Source: Adineta ricciae
Lineage: Eukaryota; Rotifera; Eurotatoria; Adinetida; Adinetidae
Assembly: GCA_905250025.1 (NCBI GenBank)
Contig: CAJNOJ010000005.1
Coordinates: forward strand, 884,999 to 948,998
Reading direction: 5' to 3'
Length of the DNA stretch: 64,000 nt
Shown: in pieces, positions 36,122 through 49,427 of the stretch
Position numbering within the stretch: position 1 is the first letter of the stretch
Layout of the letters: each line of letters starts with the position of its first letter
The notes under the pieces: model-generated
Told to the model about the DNA's origin: nothing
Databases searched by the model: none
The model's input: only the letters and a program-made list of their open reading frames with translations
Made by a program: the position numbers and the translations under genes

Positions 36122-39100
36122 TCATCGATTGCATGACATTACAAATGAGAGAATTAAGATAAAAACAAGGTAATTAATTGGTTTGATTGAATTCGCAAGA
36201 GCAATACGACATTTCAGTTGGTGAAATCGTGATATCTGAGAATTATCATTCATTAATAATTGCCATTGACTATCCAAAGCATCGCCAGTAAAGAAATCAT
36301 TCTGATCAATGAATGGATATTCATAGCCAGGTCGACAGCGACATTTATATTTTCCTAGGTGAAAACCTCGACCCAATATCGGTTCACACTAGACGAAAAA
36401 TGGATCAAAGTACTTATTCCAAGAGCTAATTTTAAGAGAGAATAGCAAACCTACCACTGTGCTCTGGTGATCACAACGATCGCTGCCTTTGAAGGCGTTT
36501 GGCACATGATGTGGCATAGAACATTGATTTATATCCAAAAATTTCAGGTAAGCATCGACTCGTACTACACCTCTGAAATATTAACTAACATTGATAAAAA
36601 ATTTATTTGAATGGAAATTTTTACTTGAATTCAATATTGATTCCGAGTGCATCTAAACCAAAGAAAGGCACTGCATAAGTAACAACCCATTCACGAGGTA
36701 GAGTATAATTTCGACTGCATTGAAATCTCGGCGGAAACCATTGGCCATGTCTATAGAAATAAAATTTTGATACTTCAGTGAACAGATGAATCAGTTTGTT
36801 ATTACCTCAATTCCGGCGCATATGAATATAGTGGAAAACCTGATTCATGATGAACTAAAGCATTTCCAGCATAATCCGATCGAAGAAATAGCTTCAACCA
36901 AAATTCTGTTAATTCAGCACGATCGGCATTTGTGCCCCATCGAGCTTTCAATGTCTAAACAAGAAATATTACGATTTTAAATCAAGACTATTGTAAATTG
37001 ATTTTTTTCATACTCGAAACCAAATTTCATTTTCATATCCATCGGGCAAACCTGCCCAATCAACAACAGAGTATCTTCCACTAATACCATCTTCTGTTCG
37101 AAAGGCATATGGTCCAAAATAAGGTAGACGGTAATTAGGAAATTTTCCACGATCAAAGAATATGCCAATACCGACAAGTTTATAGTCACTACCAGCTGCG
37201 GATAGCACTTCACCAATCAGTTGTTCGTCTGTTAAATCCAATTCTGCTTGACGTAGAGGGAAATCTTCGGCAGGATTAACAATTTGATAGAAACTCGAGA
37301 GGAAATGTGATAATGTTAATGCTACTCGTGCTTGAGATTCAAATTGAATATCAACATCATTCAAAACATCACCTGGCATTGTTAGCTCGTCTTCGGTCAT
37401 ATATTCGCATAGATTTGGATACTGATTAAGATGTTCGTAAGCTTGCATTATAGATCCAATACGTGTTGGATGTTCATGAGCATAACGTCTGGAACGACTT
37501 GTCTTACTTTGTTGATCTTCAGATGACTTCGACATGGAAACAACATAATTAAGGGATGCTTTCAAAAAGGATGATGTTGAAGATCCCAATGAAACGAAAG
37601 GGTTGAATGATGGAACTACGCGAGTAAAGTAAGTCGAAATACTATAAACAAAACCATAGACGTATCTTACCGAAATTAGTCAATGATAGAATGGTAGGAG
37701 TGGGATCTAATTCAACAAAGAGTGATTTATTCAATACGCCAAAATTATCATCATTTGAGCGACGTTTGCGTGTAGCTAAAACTTCCATATTTGATTGATA
37801 AAAAGCGTATGGAGTGTCTTGGTACGCTAAAACAGATTGTAATTTAGACGTGTTTAACATTTCCTTTGTAATATATTAAATAGGACAATACGTACCTTCA
37901 ACTTTGAGACAGTCAAAGTTATGTTCATATTCTTCTCGTGTGGCTTTCTCAATGATATAACCTTTAAATGGTCCATCTTGGTAAGGAGGATACCGATAGC
38001 CGGGTTGACATAAGCACTGGTAACCACCACGACGAAATCCAAAACCCATCAATGGTTCACAACGTGTCGTCGGTTTACATTTATCTGTTCCAGCAAACAG
38101 GTTTGCTAATTTTGATTGGGTATCGTTGATTAGATCGATTTCAGCACATTGGTTAATATCCATCATAATGAAATCGATTTCGGCTACTGCAACCGCTAAG
38201 TTTTTCATCGTTTGAAAATGTTGATGTTCAGTATGTCGTGGATAGATATCAACAATTGGCGAAACAGCACTAAATACCCATTTATTCGAACGGCCACAGT
38301 CAAAATATGGACGTGTCCAAAGAGTTGGACCTGAATCAAGCGACGTTCATAATATTCTATTTGTATTGCAACAAAAAAAGTCACTCACCGATCGGATCTT
38401 CTGGATGTGGTGGTCCATAAAATTCAAAAATCTCTGGCGCATCGCGTAGTCTATACATTCTGTCTGCTAGCAGTAACTGAACTGTATGCAGAGGCTTACC
38501 TAGAACAACAAAATAGTCCATTATTTTCTGTATTCACATCAAGATCACATTCATAAGTCCAGTGAAGAAACAAATACATACATCACAGTGATAATCGTGT
38601 TGAGATAGAAAAATAAAATCACTTCAATCACACAAGCAAGAATAAACGAGAGACATGTATCGTTTTTCTCTAATGCCATTATTTTCAATACTCATTTTCG
38701 AACTTCAAACGATGTAGATCTCTCGTTTACTTGACTAATAAAAAAATAATTCTACAATACAAATCACCAATAAAAGCAACGAAAATCAATCACCAACAAA
38801 TCTAGATATGTGACAGAAATAGACAAATAGATAAAAAATATCATCTAATATGTAATTATGTGTACATGTAATTATATATACAGATAGATAAAGAGCATTA
38901 TATACGTTTTAAAGCTGCGTCATCATCATCAGTTTCATTAGTTTTCTCATTCATCATTTTCCATTCATTATCATCCAAATCGGTATCATTGTTAGTCGGC
39001 AGATAAGGCGGAGGTATTATAAATCTATTAGAGCGGTCATCTGTAAATAAAGTAATAAATAAAAGTCATACAAAACAAATCCTGTACGAAAATTTCAAAA

Positions 39101-39896
39101 GTGACCAATATTAACTAATTACTCACTTGGCATTCGATTATTTCGAGTTTGATCTGGTAACCATTTTCGATACCATTCATAAGCGCGATTATATCGTGAC
39201 GTATAGTGATGATCACGACCAGCACCGATATCTTCTTGTTGAATCGTATGATTAGTCCATTCGTGTTTCCAATTGAACGCATCTAGTACAAATAAAACTA
39301 TTGGAAAACTTTGAATTTATCGATCATTACCATAGAAATCATCAGCTCGCCAAGCATATGGTCCGAATAGTGAAATGGTCTTATTGAAATAGTTCTTATA
39401 CCAATGCGGATAATATTTATCTTGATCGAAAAAGATTCCTGAACCATTGATCATACCGCGACCACCTGTTATATCAGCTATTAAACAACAAAACCATGCT
39501 TTTCTTCATACAATCCGCATCAGTGTTCTTACCAGCATTATGTAAAAGTATGTATGTAAGACCCGGTTCTTCAAGATCAAATAATCGTTGAAATAAATAA
39601 CTATAGAGAAGGGCATTTCGATGGGCTATATTACGAACATGTAATAATTGTGTTCGATTTCTCATAATAATGTCTTTTCTTAACATATCAATGGACGGTT
39701 TTTGATAAACGGCTTCTTCGGGTAGAACGAGTTCACTAGGTTGTTTTTGAAAGCAATTGACACTGTTCACGGAATTAATTCGATCCATAATTTCATCGAT
39801 TTTATCATAAGTAATCCATTCGAACTGTGTCCGATACTTATTTGGTAGAAATAGGCATAGAAAAAGAAAAAGGCTAATACGTACAAAGAGTTCCAT
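36122..39896 (-). CDS. Secreted or anchored protein with two GPR158-type Cache+EGF modules
   Basis: Eleven exons, complement join(36122..36388,36455..36572,36625..36750,36806..36954,37014..37615,37671..37826,37896..38330,38389..38499,39127..39282,39331..39477,39533..39896), encode 876 residues. A signal peptide starts the protein (MELFVRISLFLFLCLFL). Module 1: a Cache-like segment with GIFFDQDKYYPHW, FGPYAW, then PYFDCGRSNKWVFS (C271), and an EGF-like knot ending CLCQPGY (344-371). Module 2 repeats this: GIFFDRGKFP, FGPYAF, then REWVVTYAVPFFG, DINQC, and CRCRPGY (about 804-810). Both modules share the DINQC block. These features match the extracellular Cache and EGF-like regions of GPR158/GPR179, yet no seven-helix domain follows. 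The chain ends with a hydrophobic tail (YLVFILILSFVM), suggesting a GPI anchor signal or single membrane anchor. Ligand unknown; GPR158 binds glycine through its Cache domain. Confidence 0.82.
38898..39040 (-). other. Alternative last exon of the Cache/EGF gene
   Basis: Between the exons at 39127-39282 and 38389-38499 lies an open segment with a good acceptor (TTTACAG) and a stop. It has the same phase as the next internal exon, so exon 3 could splice to either. Using it gives a 269-residue protein with the signal peptide and the first half of the Cache module, ending in an acidic tail (ETDDDDAALKRI). No poly(A) signal AATAAA was seen just downstream, so its use needs transcript support. Confidence 0.5.
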
Positions 39897-41363
39897 GATT
39901 AGGAATCTAAAATAGAGAAATATAGCTGTTCTAGAATAAGTTTCTCGAAAAGAAATATATTTTAAATGTTTAATTATCGATTACAATGAAACATTTGCTC
40001 ATCGTATTGTTGAAAGAATAAATCTTCAAAGGTTTCAATTTGTTGTCATAATATCCATAACTTGTATTCTTAATACATAGACGAAACATAAGCATGACAT
40101 TTTCAAGCGTTAATTGTATTCTGGATGCATAATCAATCCATTGCATAAATTGAGAATTGCAGACGATGAGTCCTGTTTCTTCAACAAGTGTTCTCGTCAT
40201 CAATATTCTTCTTCTTTTATAAGTATGAGTTCAGTAATGTATTTTCTCTTACCTTCATATGGCGAAGAGAACGTGCAAAGAAAAAGAAGAATGTTCATCG
40301 ATTATGAGGTCAACTGTCTACCACAAACACGTAATGGTCATTTTGACAACTGAGAACTACCAATTGTATTGTAAGCCGATTTTCCGATAGTGATAAACGG
40401 CAGTGTTCTCACTCGTTGAGTTGCAATTGCTGATCAGACATGTACTATCCTTTGTGATCAACAGTTGCACAATGAAGATTAGATTAAATTCAAAAAATTT
40501 CGTTCAATTGCCCAGTAAGGAAGCAAAACAGTAGATTGAAGAATAAACCAATTGCAGAGTATTTCAATTGAAGATGTCTAACAGAGACATCTTCCTCAAG
40601 AGTTTGATATGTTTCAATTTTAAAACTGTTTGTTAGAGCGATCAAATACCGGGCAACATGGATAAGTAACGGTCGTGATTTCTGATTGTAGTTAAGGTAT
40701 ACATTTTTCAAAGCACTGCCTGCTTGATTATATTGAATGCATCTTTACCGTCTTGAGGCTGAGAGAACTCATTGCCATTGATACAGAATATTCCTCAAAA
40801 TATTACTTTTTTGTTGACCAACTATGGATGTCTAGCATAAAAAACATAAATTGCTTTTAAAAACCATAGAAGAAACCTCGAAACTAAATCCCAAGAAGAG
40901 GATGCAGGCGAAAATCATAGAAATTTAAGTAATTATGTATTTCCATCGACCATACTACAGGGAAAGACTATAAACAGAGAAAAGTATGTCCATCGATTAT
41001 GAGGTCAACTGTCTACCACAAACACGCAATGGCCATTTTGATGACCGGATTAAAATATTGAGTTCTTACGCGTTCTGCTCTAATGTCACCGGTCAGATAA
41101 GCAGAGCTTCGGAGAAAATAGATTAGACAGACTCTACAGTTCGAAAAAATTTTCTAATTCAAATATCTTCTTCAATTTACCATTTCATTCTTGCTTTCTT
41201 TGTGTTTATTTCAATTTTATATTTGATTGTGGCGCTCGTGTCCTCATTAGTCGAATTATTTAACCAATAGGATTGCTTTCTTTGTTTTCCACACCGTGCA
41301 AACTTTCATTTTCGTTTCACTAGAATCAATTGGCTTACGTAATTTAGAGAAAATATTCTGAGG
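39897..41363. other. Intergenic region with a 51-base direct repeat
   Basis: About 1.47 kb between divergent genes. A minus-strand open frame of about 76 codons from the ATG at about 40200 to 39970 has no recognisable similarity. A 51-base direct repeat occurs at 40296-40346 and 40991-41041. No full exon could be supported. Confidence 0.5.
40296..41041 (+). repeat. Pair of 51-base direct repeats encoding the same peptide
   Basis: Copies at 40296-40346 and 40991-41041 start CATCGATTATGAGG and end CATTTTGA. They differ at two sites, both third positions in the frame that reads IDYEVNCLPQTRNGHFD, so the peptide is unchanged. They lie 695 bases apart and could be relics of a duplicated exon. Confidence 0.75.
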
Positions 41364-42858
41364 ATGTCAACTTGGCGTAGACGATTTTCGTAAGAATGAA
41401 CTCTTTTTGCATAGAACATCAGCCAACCGATTTTATTTTCAGACGAAAATCACAACGATTGAATGAAACTGATGAAATCCTATTAAATAATTCGGTTAAG
41501 TATCGTAGGAAATTATATGCAGCGTATACTCAAATTAATCGCACAAAGAAGTTCACTCAACGAAATTTGGACAGTCCTGACTGGGAAATCCATGGTTCGT
41601 ACATAAAGATCTGTGTTTCTATCCACAACTTTATCAATTTAGTTGCTCGTCTTGTCAATGATATCGGTCAATTATCTGGTTGTAAATCACTTCAAGTATG
41701 TTCATCTCATGCTGATGATTGAAGCAAAATAAGTAGACTAATTGCTGTTTGTTTTACTTTTGCAGGAAGTCAGCAGTTTAATTGATTCATTAGCAATGCG
41801 AAATCAACTGTCAGCAAGAATTTTCAATGGTGAGAAAGAAACTAGTTTATTCGAATGTCTAATAAATCATTTTAGAATATGCAATGAACTCGCTGCAACA
41901 ATCGTTGAAGAAGTTGAATGACAATCTTTCGAACGATTTTGATAAAACCAAATCTGTGCTCGAAGAAGCCATAACTAATCATTGTTCTGATAATACAAAG
42001 AAGCAGCTGTCAAGCAAAGGTATGACTAACAATCATAATTGTATCTAAACACAAGTTCTGTTCGTTTCAGTGCAAACTGAATGGAATAAACACCAAACAT
42101 TTGCGACTAAAGAACTCAAACAGGGTCTATTATCCTATTGTGACATTGCTTCCTACCATCTTCGAGTACAGACGGCAATCGTAGAAAAACTTCAAGTAAA
42201 TGTCGATGTCTCCCTTCAATTGCAGTGTTTTTCTTTGATTTTTTTTTCTGTAGAACTTCGTTGAACAACTACCAGATGATGATAATAATGTCAATGGTGG
42301 CTTACCCAATTTTTCTGCGGCAAGCGTGGAAACACGACGAGAAATCGATACCATGTTACGTATTATGCTTGATTCGGCACCGAATGATCCAGCTTCTTTA
42401 CCAAGCAACAAACGACCAAAGTTTCTCAACAATCATTTAACTCTTTCCAGTGAGCGATTAGATTATTTTGTATTCGTTCTTACCATCATAATTTCGTTTT
42501 TAGATTCGCTATATTCAGCTGAAATAACTGAAGCCGCAGCACGTTCAAACTTACCATCTATAGGACAGAGATTTCCACCTGGTATTCCACAATATCCTTC
42601 GATTGTTGCAACAGCAACAAATAGTCAGACGCCACAGCATCAATCGAACATTCTTTCTCCTCTAACTCCAAATAATGCTCGTTTTCATAGTAACACAAGT
42701 AAACCCAATTGATTCTCATGAATATCTTTGCGATTATAGAAAGTTTTCTAGATACACCTGTGGATGATCATTTACCATCCTATACTGATTTATTCGTTGT
42801 ACCAAGCAATTGTAAAGGCGATCGTCATGAGCGACGAAACACATTTGCAAAAAACTAG
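41364..42858 (+). CDS. Helical protein of unknown function
   Basis: Eight exons, join(41364..41389,41443..41695,41766..41829,41876..42019,42071..42195,42254..42449,42504..42698,42740..42858), encode 373 residues, with all phases closing. I do not recognise the family. The first 220 residues look alpha-helical and charged (NETDEILLNNSVKYRRKLY, MNSLQQSLKKLNDNLSNDF, HQTFATKELKQGLLSYCD) and recall the helices of BAR-type membrane-curving domains. The last 150 residues are Ser, Asn, Gln and Pro-rich and probably disordered (PPGIPQYPSIVATATNSQ). There is no signal peptide or membrane segment. The seventh exon acceptor and the A-phase joins are supported only by frame closure. AATAAA is at 43101-43106. 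Confidence 0.7.
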
Positions 42859-43238
42859 TCAATGCAAGTCTTGCTTTTTGGTCACTGTACAAAAAATGGA
42901 TCTCCTCTGTATTTGTTCTTTCGATTAGCGATATTTTTTGTCTGATACATAATATGTAGAGTCTAATTCTTAATTTATGCATGTACCGATCTCGATTGTT
43001 CTTAACTCTTGTTACGGTTTAATCAGCCATTTTCTAATTGTCAGATCACACATAGATGTATATATAACACAATCTGAATCTCTGTTTATTATTTGCTTAA
43101 AATAAATGTTAAATCTGTGTTCGTGTTTGTCATCTCAACCTTTCGTCGATATTCGGATAGAGCAGATGCGGTGACACATATCACCTCATGTTCAAATATG
43201 AGATTGAATGTCTTTTGTAGATAAAACAATATCGAATC
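42859..43238. other. Intergenic gap before LSG1
   Basis: 380 AT-rich bases between two tandem plus-strand genes, with the poly(A) signal of the upstream gene at 43101-43106. No other feature recognised. Confidence 0.5.
43101..43106 (+). terminator. Poly(A) signal, unknown helical protein
   Basis: AATAAA about 240 bases after the stop of the 373-residue protein and 130 bases before LSG1. Confidence 0.6.
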
Positions 43239-45887
43239 ATGTCGAAGTCGAAAAATTCAGTAGGACGTTCGTTAGTAAAAAAACGTTTTCCGAATCAACA
43301 TCGTACAAAGTCCGGAGATGAATGGGTGCGTGATATGTATATGAGACAGATAATTTTAATCTACGATTCCATGTTATTTAGACACACCAGCGACTTGATT
43401 TCACTGCTAGTAATGATTGGAATCGATTGAATCTACGATCAGTGACAGATCAAAATTCACTGGATGAATTTTTAACAACTGCACAATTAGCCGGCACGGA
43501 TTTCGCAGCAGGTTGTTTATACTCAGTGTATCTCGATATGGATTTGTTACTATAATCTGTTTTTTTTTAGAACGACTCAATGTTACGTTTGTTCCTGCTG
43601 TAGCAAAAGTTGGAGTTTTATCTTCCGATGATAAAAAACGTATACGAGAAGTTCAAAATCTACATAAAGATCGACTGAGTATTCCGCGGAGGTAATGCTT
43701 CTTTCGATAGTTTCACAAATAGAATGCAATTGCTTTCTAGACCCGCGTGGACATCCGATATGAGTGCAGAACAAATCGATCAACAAGAACGTGCTAGTTT
43801 TCTCGAATGGAGACGAAAATTAGCTTTGTAGGCTCACTAAAATGTCTTCTTTTTCTAACTATTAATCATTTATTTTAGATTACAAGAAGTCGATGATTTA
43901 ACATTGACACCATTTGAAAAGAATCTTGAATTCTGGCGTCAATTGTGGAGAGTTATCGAAAAAAGGTAAACGTTCTGACTTTCAACTAACAAATTCATTG
44001 TTATTTACATCAATAGTGATGTAATTGTTCAAATAGTTGACGCTCGAAATCCATTACTATTTCGTTGTGAAGATCTGGAAAACTACGTTCGTGAATTATC
44101 ACCGGATGGCAAAAAAATAAACGTAGTCCTAATTAACAAAGCCGATCTATTAACAGATGAACAGCGGTAAACTCGAGTTATCTTCTTCATTGATTCCAAC
44201 AGTATAGAATTGTTTTTTTAGACTAATGTGGGCGAATTATTTTGATGAACATGACATACGAGTGATATTCTACTCAGCTTTGGAATCGGCTCCGACGACG
44301 AGAAAGCGCAAGATAACTGTTGAGTCTGAATCATTGGATGATACCGAAAAAGTTCTTGAAGAGATTAAACGCAGTCAAGCTGGTCACAATGATGATAATT
44401 TTGAAATCGCCAAGTCTCCCAATCAGTTAAATCGATTCGATGGTCTTCAATTAGAAGATGAAAATGAAGAGAAAACAAAAGCAGAAATCAATGTGGACAG
44501 TGAAGTCAGAGATGAAGATGGCGATGACGATGATGAACAACAAGAAGAAAATGTATCTGAAAATGAACAAGATGATGAAGACAACGAAGAAGATGAAGTT
44601 GTTGAACAAATACGTGAAGATATTTTAGCGTATGTGCAATCAAAAGAAGTTAAGAAGAAGAATTTGTCCATAGTTGTCAACCGAGAGGAATTGATACATT
44701 TACTTAAATGTATATATCCTCATGAAACAACTGCCCGAGAAAACATTTTGACTATTGGAATGGTAATTCGATCCAAATCGTTTTCGTTCTACGATATTTC
44801 ATTTCTGTTTCTTATCATCAATAGGTTGGCTATCCAAATGTGGGTAAAAGTTCAACAATTAATTCTTTGTTACAATACAAAAAAGTATCCGTGTCGGCAA
44901 CACCGGGAAAAACGAAACACTTTCAGGTAATCGATTGAAATATATATTGAAACCATGCTCGCATTTCTACTGTTGTAGACAATTTTCCTAGAGAAAAATC
45001 TTCTCCTGTGTGATTGTCCTGGTCTTGTTTTTCCATCATTTGTATCGACTAAAGATGAACTGACTATCAACGGAATCCTTCCCATTGATCAAATGCGTGA
45101 TTATATTGGTCCTGTCAATCTCGTTTGTCATCAGATTCCACGATTTGTTCTCTCGCATGTCTACAACATAATGTTACCATTGCCAAAAGAAGGTGAAGAT
45201 GAAAATCGTCCACCGACCGCCGTCGAATTATGTGCTAGTTATGCTTGTAAGTTCTTCCGATTGAACTTCGAATGAGTCTTTACAATTTCTATCTAGATCG
45301 ACGGGGGTTCATGACTCACAAAGGTATTCCAGATGGTAGTCGTGCTGCGCGTCTAATTCTCAAAGATTATGTCAATGGTAAATTGCTTTATTGTTATCCT
45401 CCACCTGGCTGTGACGCGGAAGAATTTCAACAGTATTCTACTCGTTATCATCTCGACAATAGCGATGATGATGACGACGATGAAGATGATGAAACAAATA
45501 AGAAGGAAATGAGTTCGAATGAAACAACATCAAAAGTATATTTTATTTTATTCACAAAGAATTGTTCTTTTCTTAAATAAGACTCTTCTTTTTCAGCCAT
45601 CACGATTTCAACCATCAGAAGTCGATCGACAATTTTTCCAGCCAGTAAATCGCATTTTTTTTTGTCTCGAGTGCTTGATTTCATTTCTTCTCTAGACTGA
45701 TGTACGGTTCGGCAGTAAGGGTCCGCATGGTCAAGTCAATTATACCAGAAGAAATGGTCCAATCTTAACGGGTGCAACGATGAATGATCCAACTAATCCA
45801 TCGTTAGAAGGCAAGCCTTGGAAGAAGCACAATAATCGTAATAAAAAGGAGAAATTACGACGTTTGTATCGACATCTTGATGCTTAA
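43239..45887 (+). CDS. LSG1: Large subunit GTPase 1, 60S ribosome biogenesis factor
   Basis: Twelve exons, join(43239..43325,43382..43511,43571..43691,43741..43827,43879..43965,44017..44166,44222..44762,44825..44926,44979..45246,45297..45535,45597..45644,45696..45887), encode 683 residues. LSG1 is a cytoplasmic circularly permuted GTPase that triggers release of the export adaptor NMD3 from pre-60S subunits. The permuted order is visible: G4 NKAD at 211-214, then G1 GYPNVGKSS at 403-411, then G3 DCPG at 447-450. The N-terminal block [16 protein letters not shown], the FLEWRRKLA and [25 protein letters not shown] blocks and the end [23 protein letters not shown] match the family. A long acidic insert lies between G4 and G1, as in animal LSG1. 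It converges with the MRL gene (198 bases apart). Confidence 0.97.
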
Positions 45888-46085
45888 TTAATAAACAGTG
45901 ATGAGAAAGCAGAGATCCGCAAATATATATGTATAAGACTATGTTTTGTTTCTATACATAATAAGAGGAAAAAGAAAACAGTCGAATTGTTTTCTTTTTT
46001 TACCAATTGATATACGTAATGTACATAAATTAATCACCGGTTATGAACACTTTGTTGAACTCATAGTTGTTCGCGTTTTCTTTTG

Positions 46086-49000
46086 TTATAATTCAGTTAC
46101 TTTCATTGGTGGCAAACGCGTTTGAGACACGAGTCGTTGCTCGTCACAACCATTCGGTTTTCTATACGAAAATGTCTGCCGAGAATTAGTTGGTGTTGTG
46201 CAATTCTCTTGGTATGATTCGTACATATGATTATCCACAGTTGTCATAATGTTTCGAGGCGATGAGAGCTTCTTCGGAAGAGGAGGTGGAGGTCTTTTAG
46301 GAATTGGTGATTTGGATCGACGTGGTGTTCGCTCGGTTTGAATACATTGATTGATAAATGGAATAATTGACGATGTTGAAGAACTTCTATTCACTTCGTT
46401 ATGATCTTTTTTAGTTGGTGTTTTTGAACGGGAAGTTTGGAAAGGTTTCAGTACAATTTCCTTCGATGATTTTGAACGCTTCAGATTCGGTTCCATCAGT
46501 TTCACAGGTGATGTGTTCGGCGGAGAGATCGAATATGTGCGTAAAAGTTTCTGATCACTTCGATGAGCTCGACGTAGACTATCATGAAATGAAGACGAAC
46601 GAATAAAACTTGTCTTTGATGGTTTCAAACGATCTATTATAGAAACGAATAGAAGAGATATAAGATGAGAAAAGGGAATTTTACCTAAAGATTTGACATT
46701 ATCGAACAATGACAGATTAGTTGATTCGGAAAATGATTTCGACGCATCGGAAACGATGTGATTGATAGGTAAGGAAATAGCCGAGAATGATTCGGACATG
46801 ATTGATGATGTATTCGATTGGATAAAGTTAAAGTAATGCTGATGAGGCAAAACTTTCGCTAACTTTTCCGGTCCATCTTCGATGACTTTCTTCATTCGTT
46901 GATAGTTCTTATACAATTGTGTTCCGTGCTGGATAATTCGAATTCCATTCATCCATCGTTGACATTCTTCATACGTATTTGTACATAAATAATGAATATA
47001 TTTATTAGATTTCTTTTGTATATGCGCATATTTAAGTGCAAAACCATATTCAGTCGGTGAACGTAACGCTTCCATCCAGTTATTTGCATAGTACAGTTGC
47101 ATATTTGAATCAAATTTTAATAAACAAATGAGATCACGTTTGGACGAAGAAGATTTCGGTAGTTGATAAATTCCCGATTGCCGTAAAATGCACGAATGCT
47201 TTTTCCAAATCTTTCGACTTTTCTCTTTGATGTAGAGAACACTCGTGATATCATCGGGTAGAACAATCGTATTCGATGTTACATAATCTGTGAGAAGATG
47301 ATCGGCATTTTGTTCTTTGATTGAGAAGAAGCTCTTCGTATCCATAAACATAGAATATTTGTTCTCGTGTTGACGAAAACATATACGATTATTCGTGTCT
47401 CTTGGCCAATAAACGATTGCGTCGTTGATCAAATTTTGATGATCTTCGAACGTACGGTAGATATGCAAATCAGGAAGATCTTCGATAAGCGCATGATCAT
47501 ATGCGGGTTGTAAACGATATTTATGTAGTAGTAAAATTATAATATCATGGATCGACATTGTCTCATCAATAAGTATATTCTTTGTTGATTGATCATCATT
47601 GTGAATTTTCACAAACATTTTGCGAATATTGGCTTCATGCATTTTCTCTAAAGCCATACGAATTTTACTATCTCCAGATGAATGTTTCAATGTATCACAT
47701 GACAAAACCTAAAGTTTGCACGGAAGAAAAATGGAGCAGATCGATCGAATTTCTAACTTACACTCGAAAGATTGGAGATCTGACTACTTGTTCGTAGTTG
47801 TGAGCGTTGTTTATAAGGCAAACTTATTGAGTCAGTTGATTGAGACAAGCCACTATCAGAAAAATGCTCATCGCCTTCGATATCACGAACTTTATCATCA
47901 CTGCCGTCTTGTCGTTGTCGATGATGAACCGTTGTTGAATCACTCGCTGCTGACGATGATGAACTATTCCCTGAGTCACCTAATTCAATTTCGACATTAT
48001 TCAAAGTACTTGTTAATGTTGCAAGTGCTTGATCAAGTTCATCAAATTGTGCAACAATGGTCGGTGAAATTGATTTTTTACAACGATAATTAGATTCATG
48101 ACGAAACATTTTTGGTTGATCTAATCGTTGTTCAAGTGTGTGAAGTTGTTCAAGTAATATGTCAAGATCATCTTCTATAAAGAAAAACGAGAAAAAAAAA
48201 CACATAACAAAAGGTTTGTCAATTGATTTTCATTTGAGTTTTGTCTTGTCGATTATTGATTGATTTCTTCTGACTACATACTTCAATTCAATCTGTCTAA
48301 GAAGCTCTCTTTCTTCATCTTGTTCTCTTTTCTCATCAACATTTTCAAGTGATGCCTGAGAATAAAACTCTTTTGTTCGTGTTCAAATACTTGCTTATCC
48401 GATCAATCAAATCGCGACCTGGATTTGTTTGCATGCACATGTATGTATACACATATGTTCAAAACGATGACGGCTGTCGCCGATAAATGTAAATTCTTTT
48501 AATCATATTCAGACTTCAATCAAAGACATTCCGATTGTAAAGAAACTGAATTATTTGCGTTTTTTTATGTATCAAAAGAACTGTCTTCGATTGAGTTTAA
48601 CAATAAACAAATCTTCTTCTTCTTCTCCGTTGAGCACCACTCTCCAATAATCTCCTCGCTTATGTATGAATGTTTACTATTCAGATACATCCTCCCTCGC
48701 TCTTCCTCAAGTGATACATTGTGCAATGATCAATCAGTACTTCACTATTGTCTATTGATTAATAATTAATTTATGAAAATAAACAGTGATTGTCTACCTT
48801 TTCCCATTGCGAACATTGTTGGTGATGCTGATGTTGTATTCTGAGCTTGTCGTTCCAATGTAGAGAGTTCGACGTATGCTTCTCGAATTTCCTATTAGGC
48901 AAACAGATGAAAAAAAATTAGTCTCCATACATAACAATAAACGTTTATCTTTCTTCTAGTGCCAATGCAGATGTGGAACAGAATAACTTCCGTTTAGAGT

Positions 49001-49394
49001 TTGATCCCTACGGTCACATTATGCTCAGCGAAAGGGAGAATAATGGTGCGAAGACATTTCGACTCATTATGTTGATAAGCCGACAAAAAGAACGGAATAC
49101 CGTTTTGTATCGCCAGTGGTGCCAAGTGGAAAATGAACTCATAAATCTGTTACATACGTAACCATCCTACTAACGCACATCCGTTATAATCAAATCCAAA
49201 TGTGACAATATGACGCCGCTCTGTGCATGCGCGTAGAGAAAAAGATACCTAGCCATTTTGCGCTGGTGAGAAATGATCTTATGTATAAAGGACATACACT
49301 AATTTTGCAAGGCGCAAGCTGACTGAGGTCATTAAGCAAACATGTTTGTGCTTGAATGAAAAGCTAATTTGATGGTCGGTCAATGGGAAAGAAG

Positions 49395-49427
<33 letters not shown>

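Noticed and set aside
39970..40203. Minus-strand open frame of about 76 codons
   Set aside because: No signal, motif or splice context, and no similarity to the neighbouring Cache modules; not enough to call a gene.
45448..45684. Serine-rich minus-strand frames across LSG1 acidic exons
   Set aside because: Antisense shadows of the Asp/Glu codon runs in LSG1 (also at 44447-44680).
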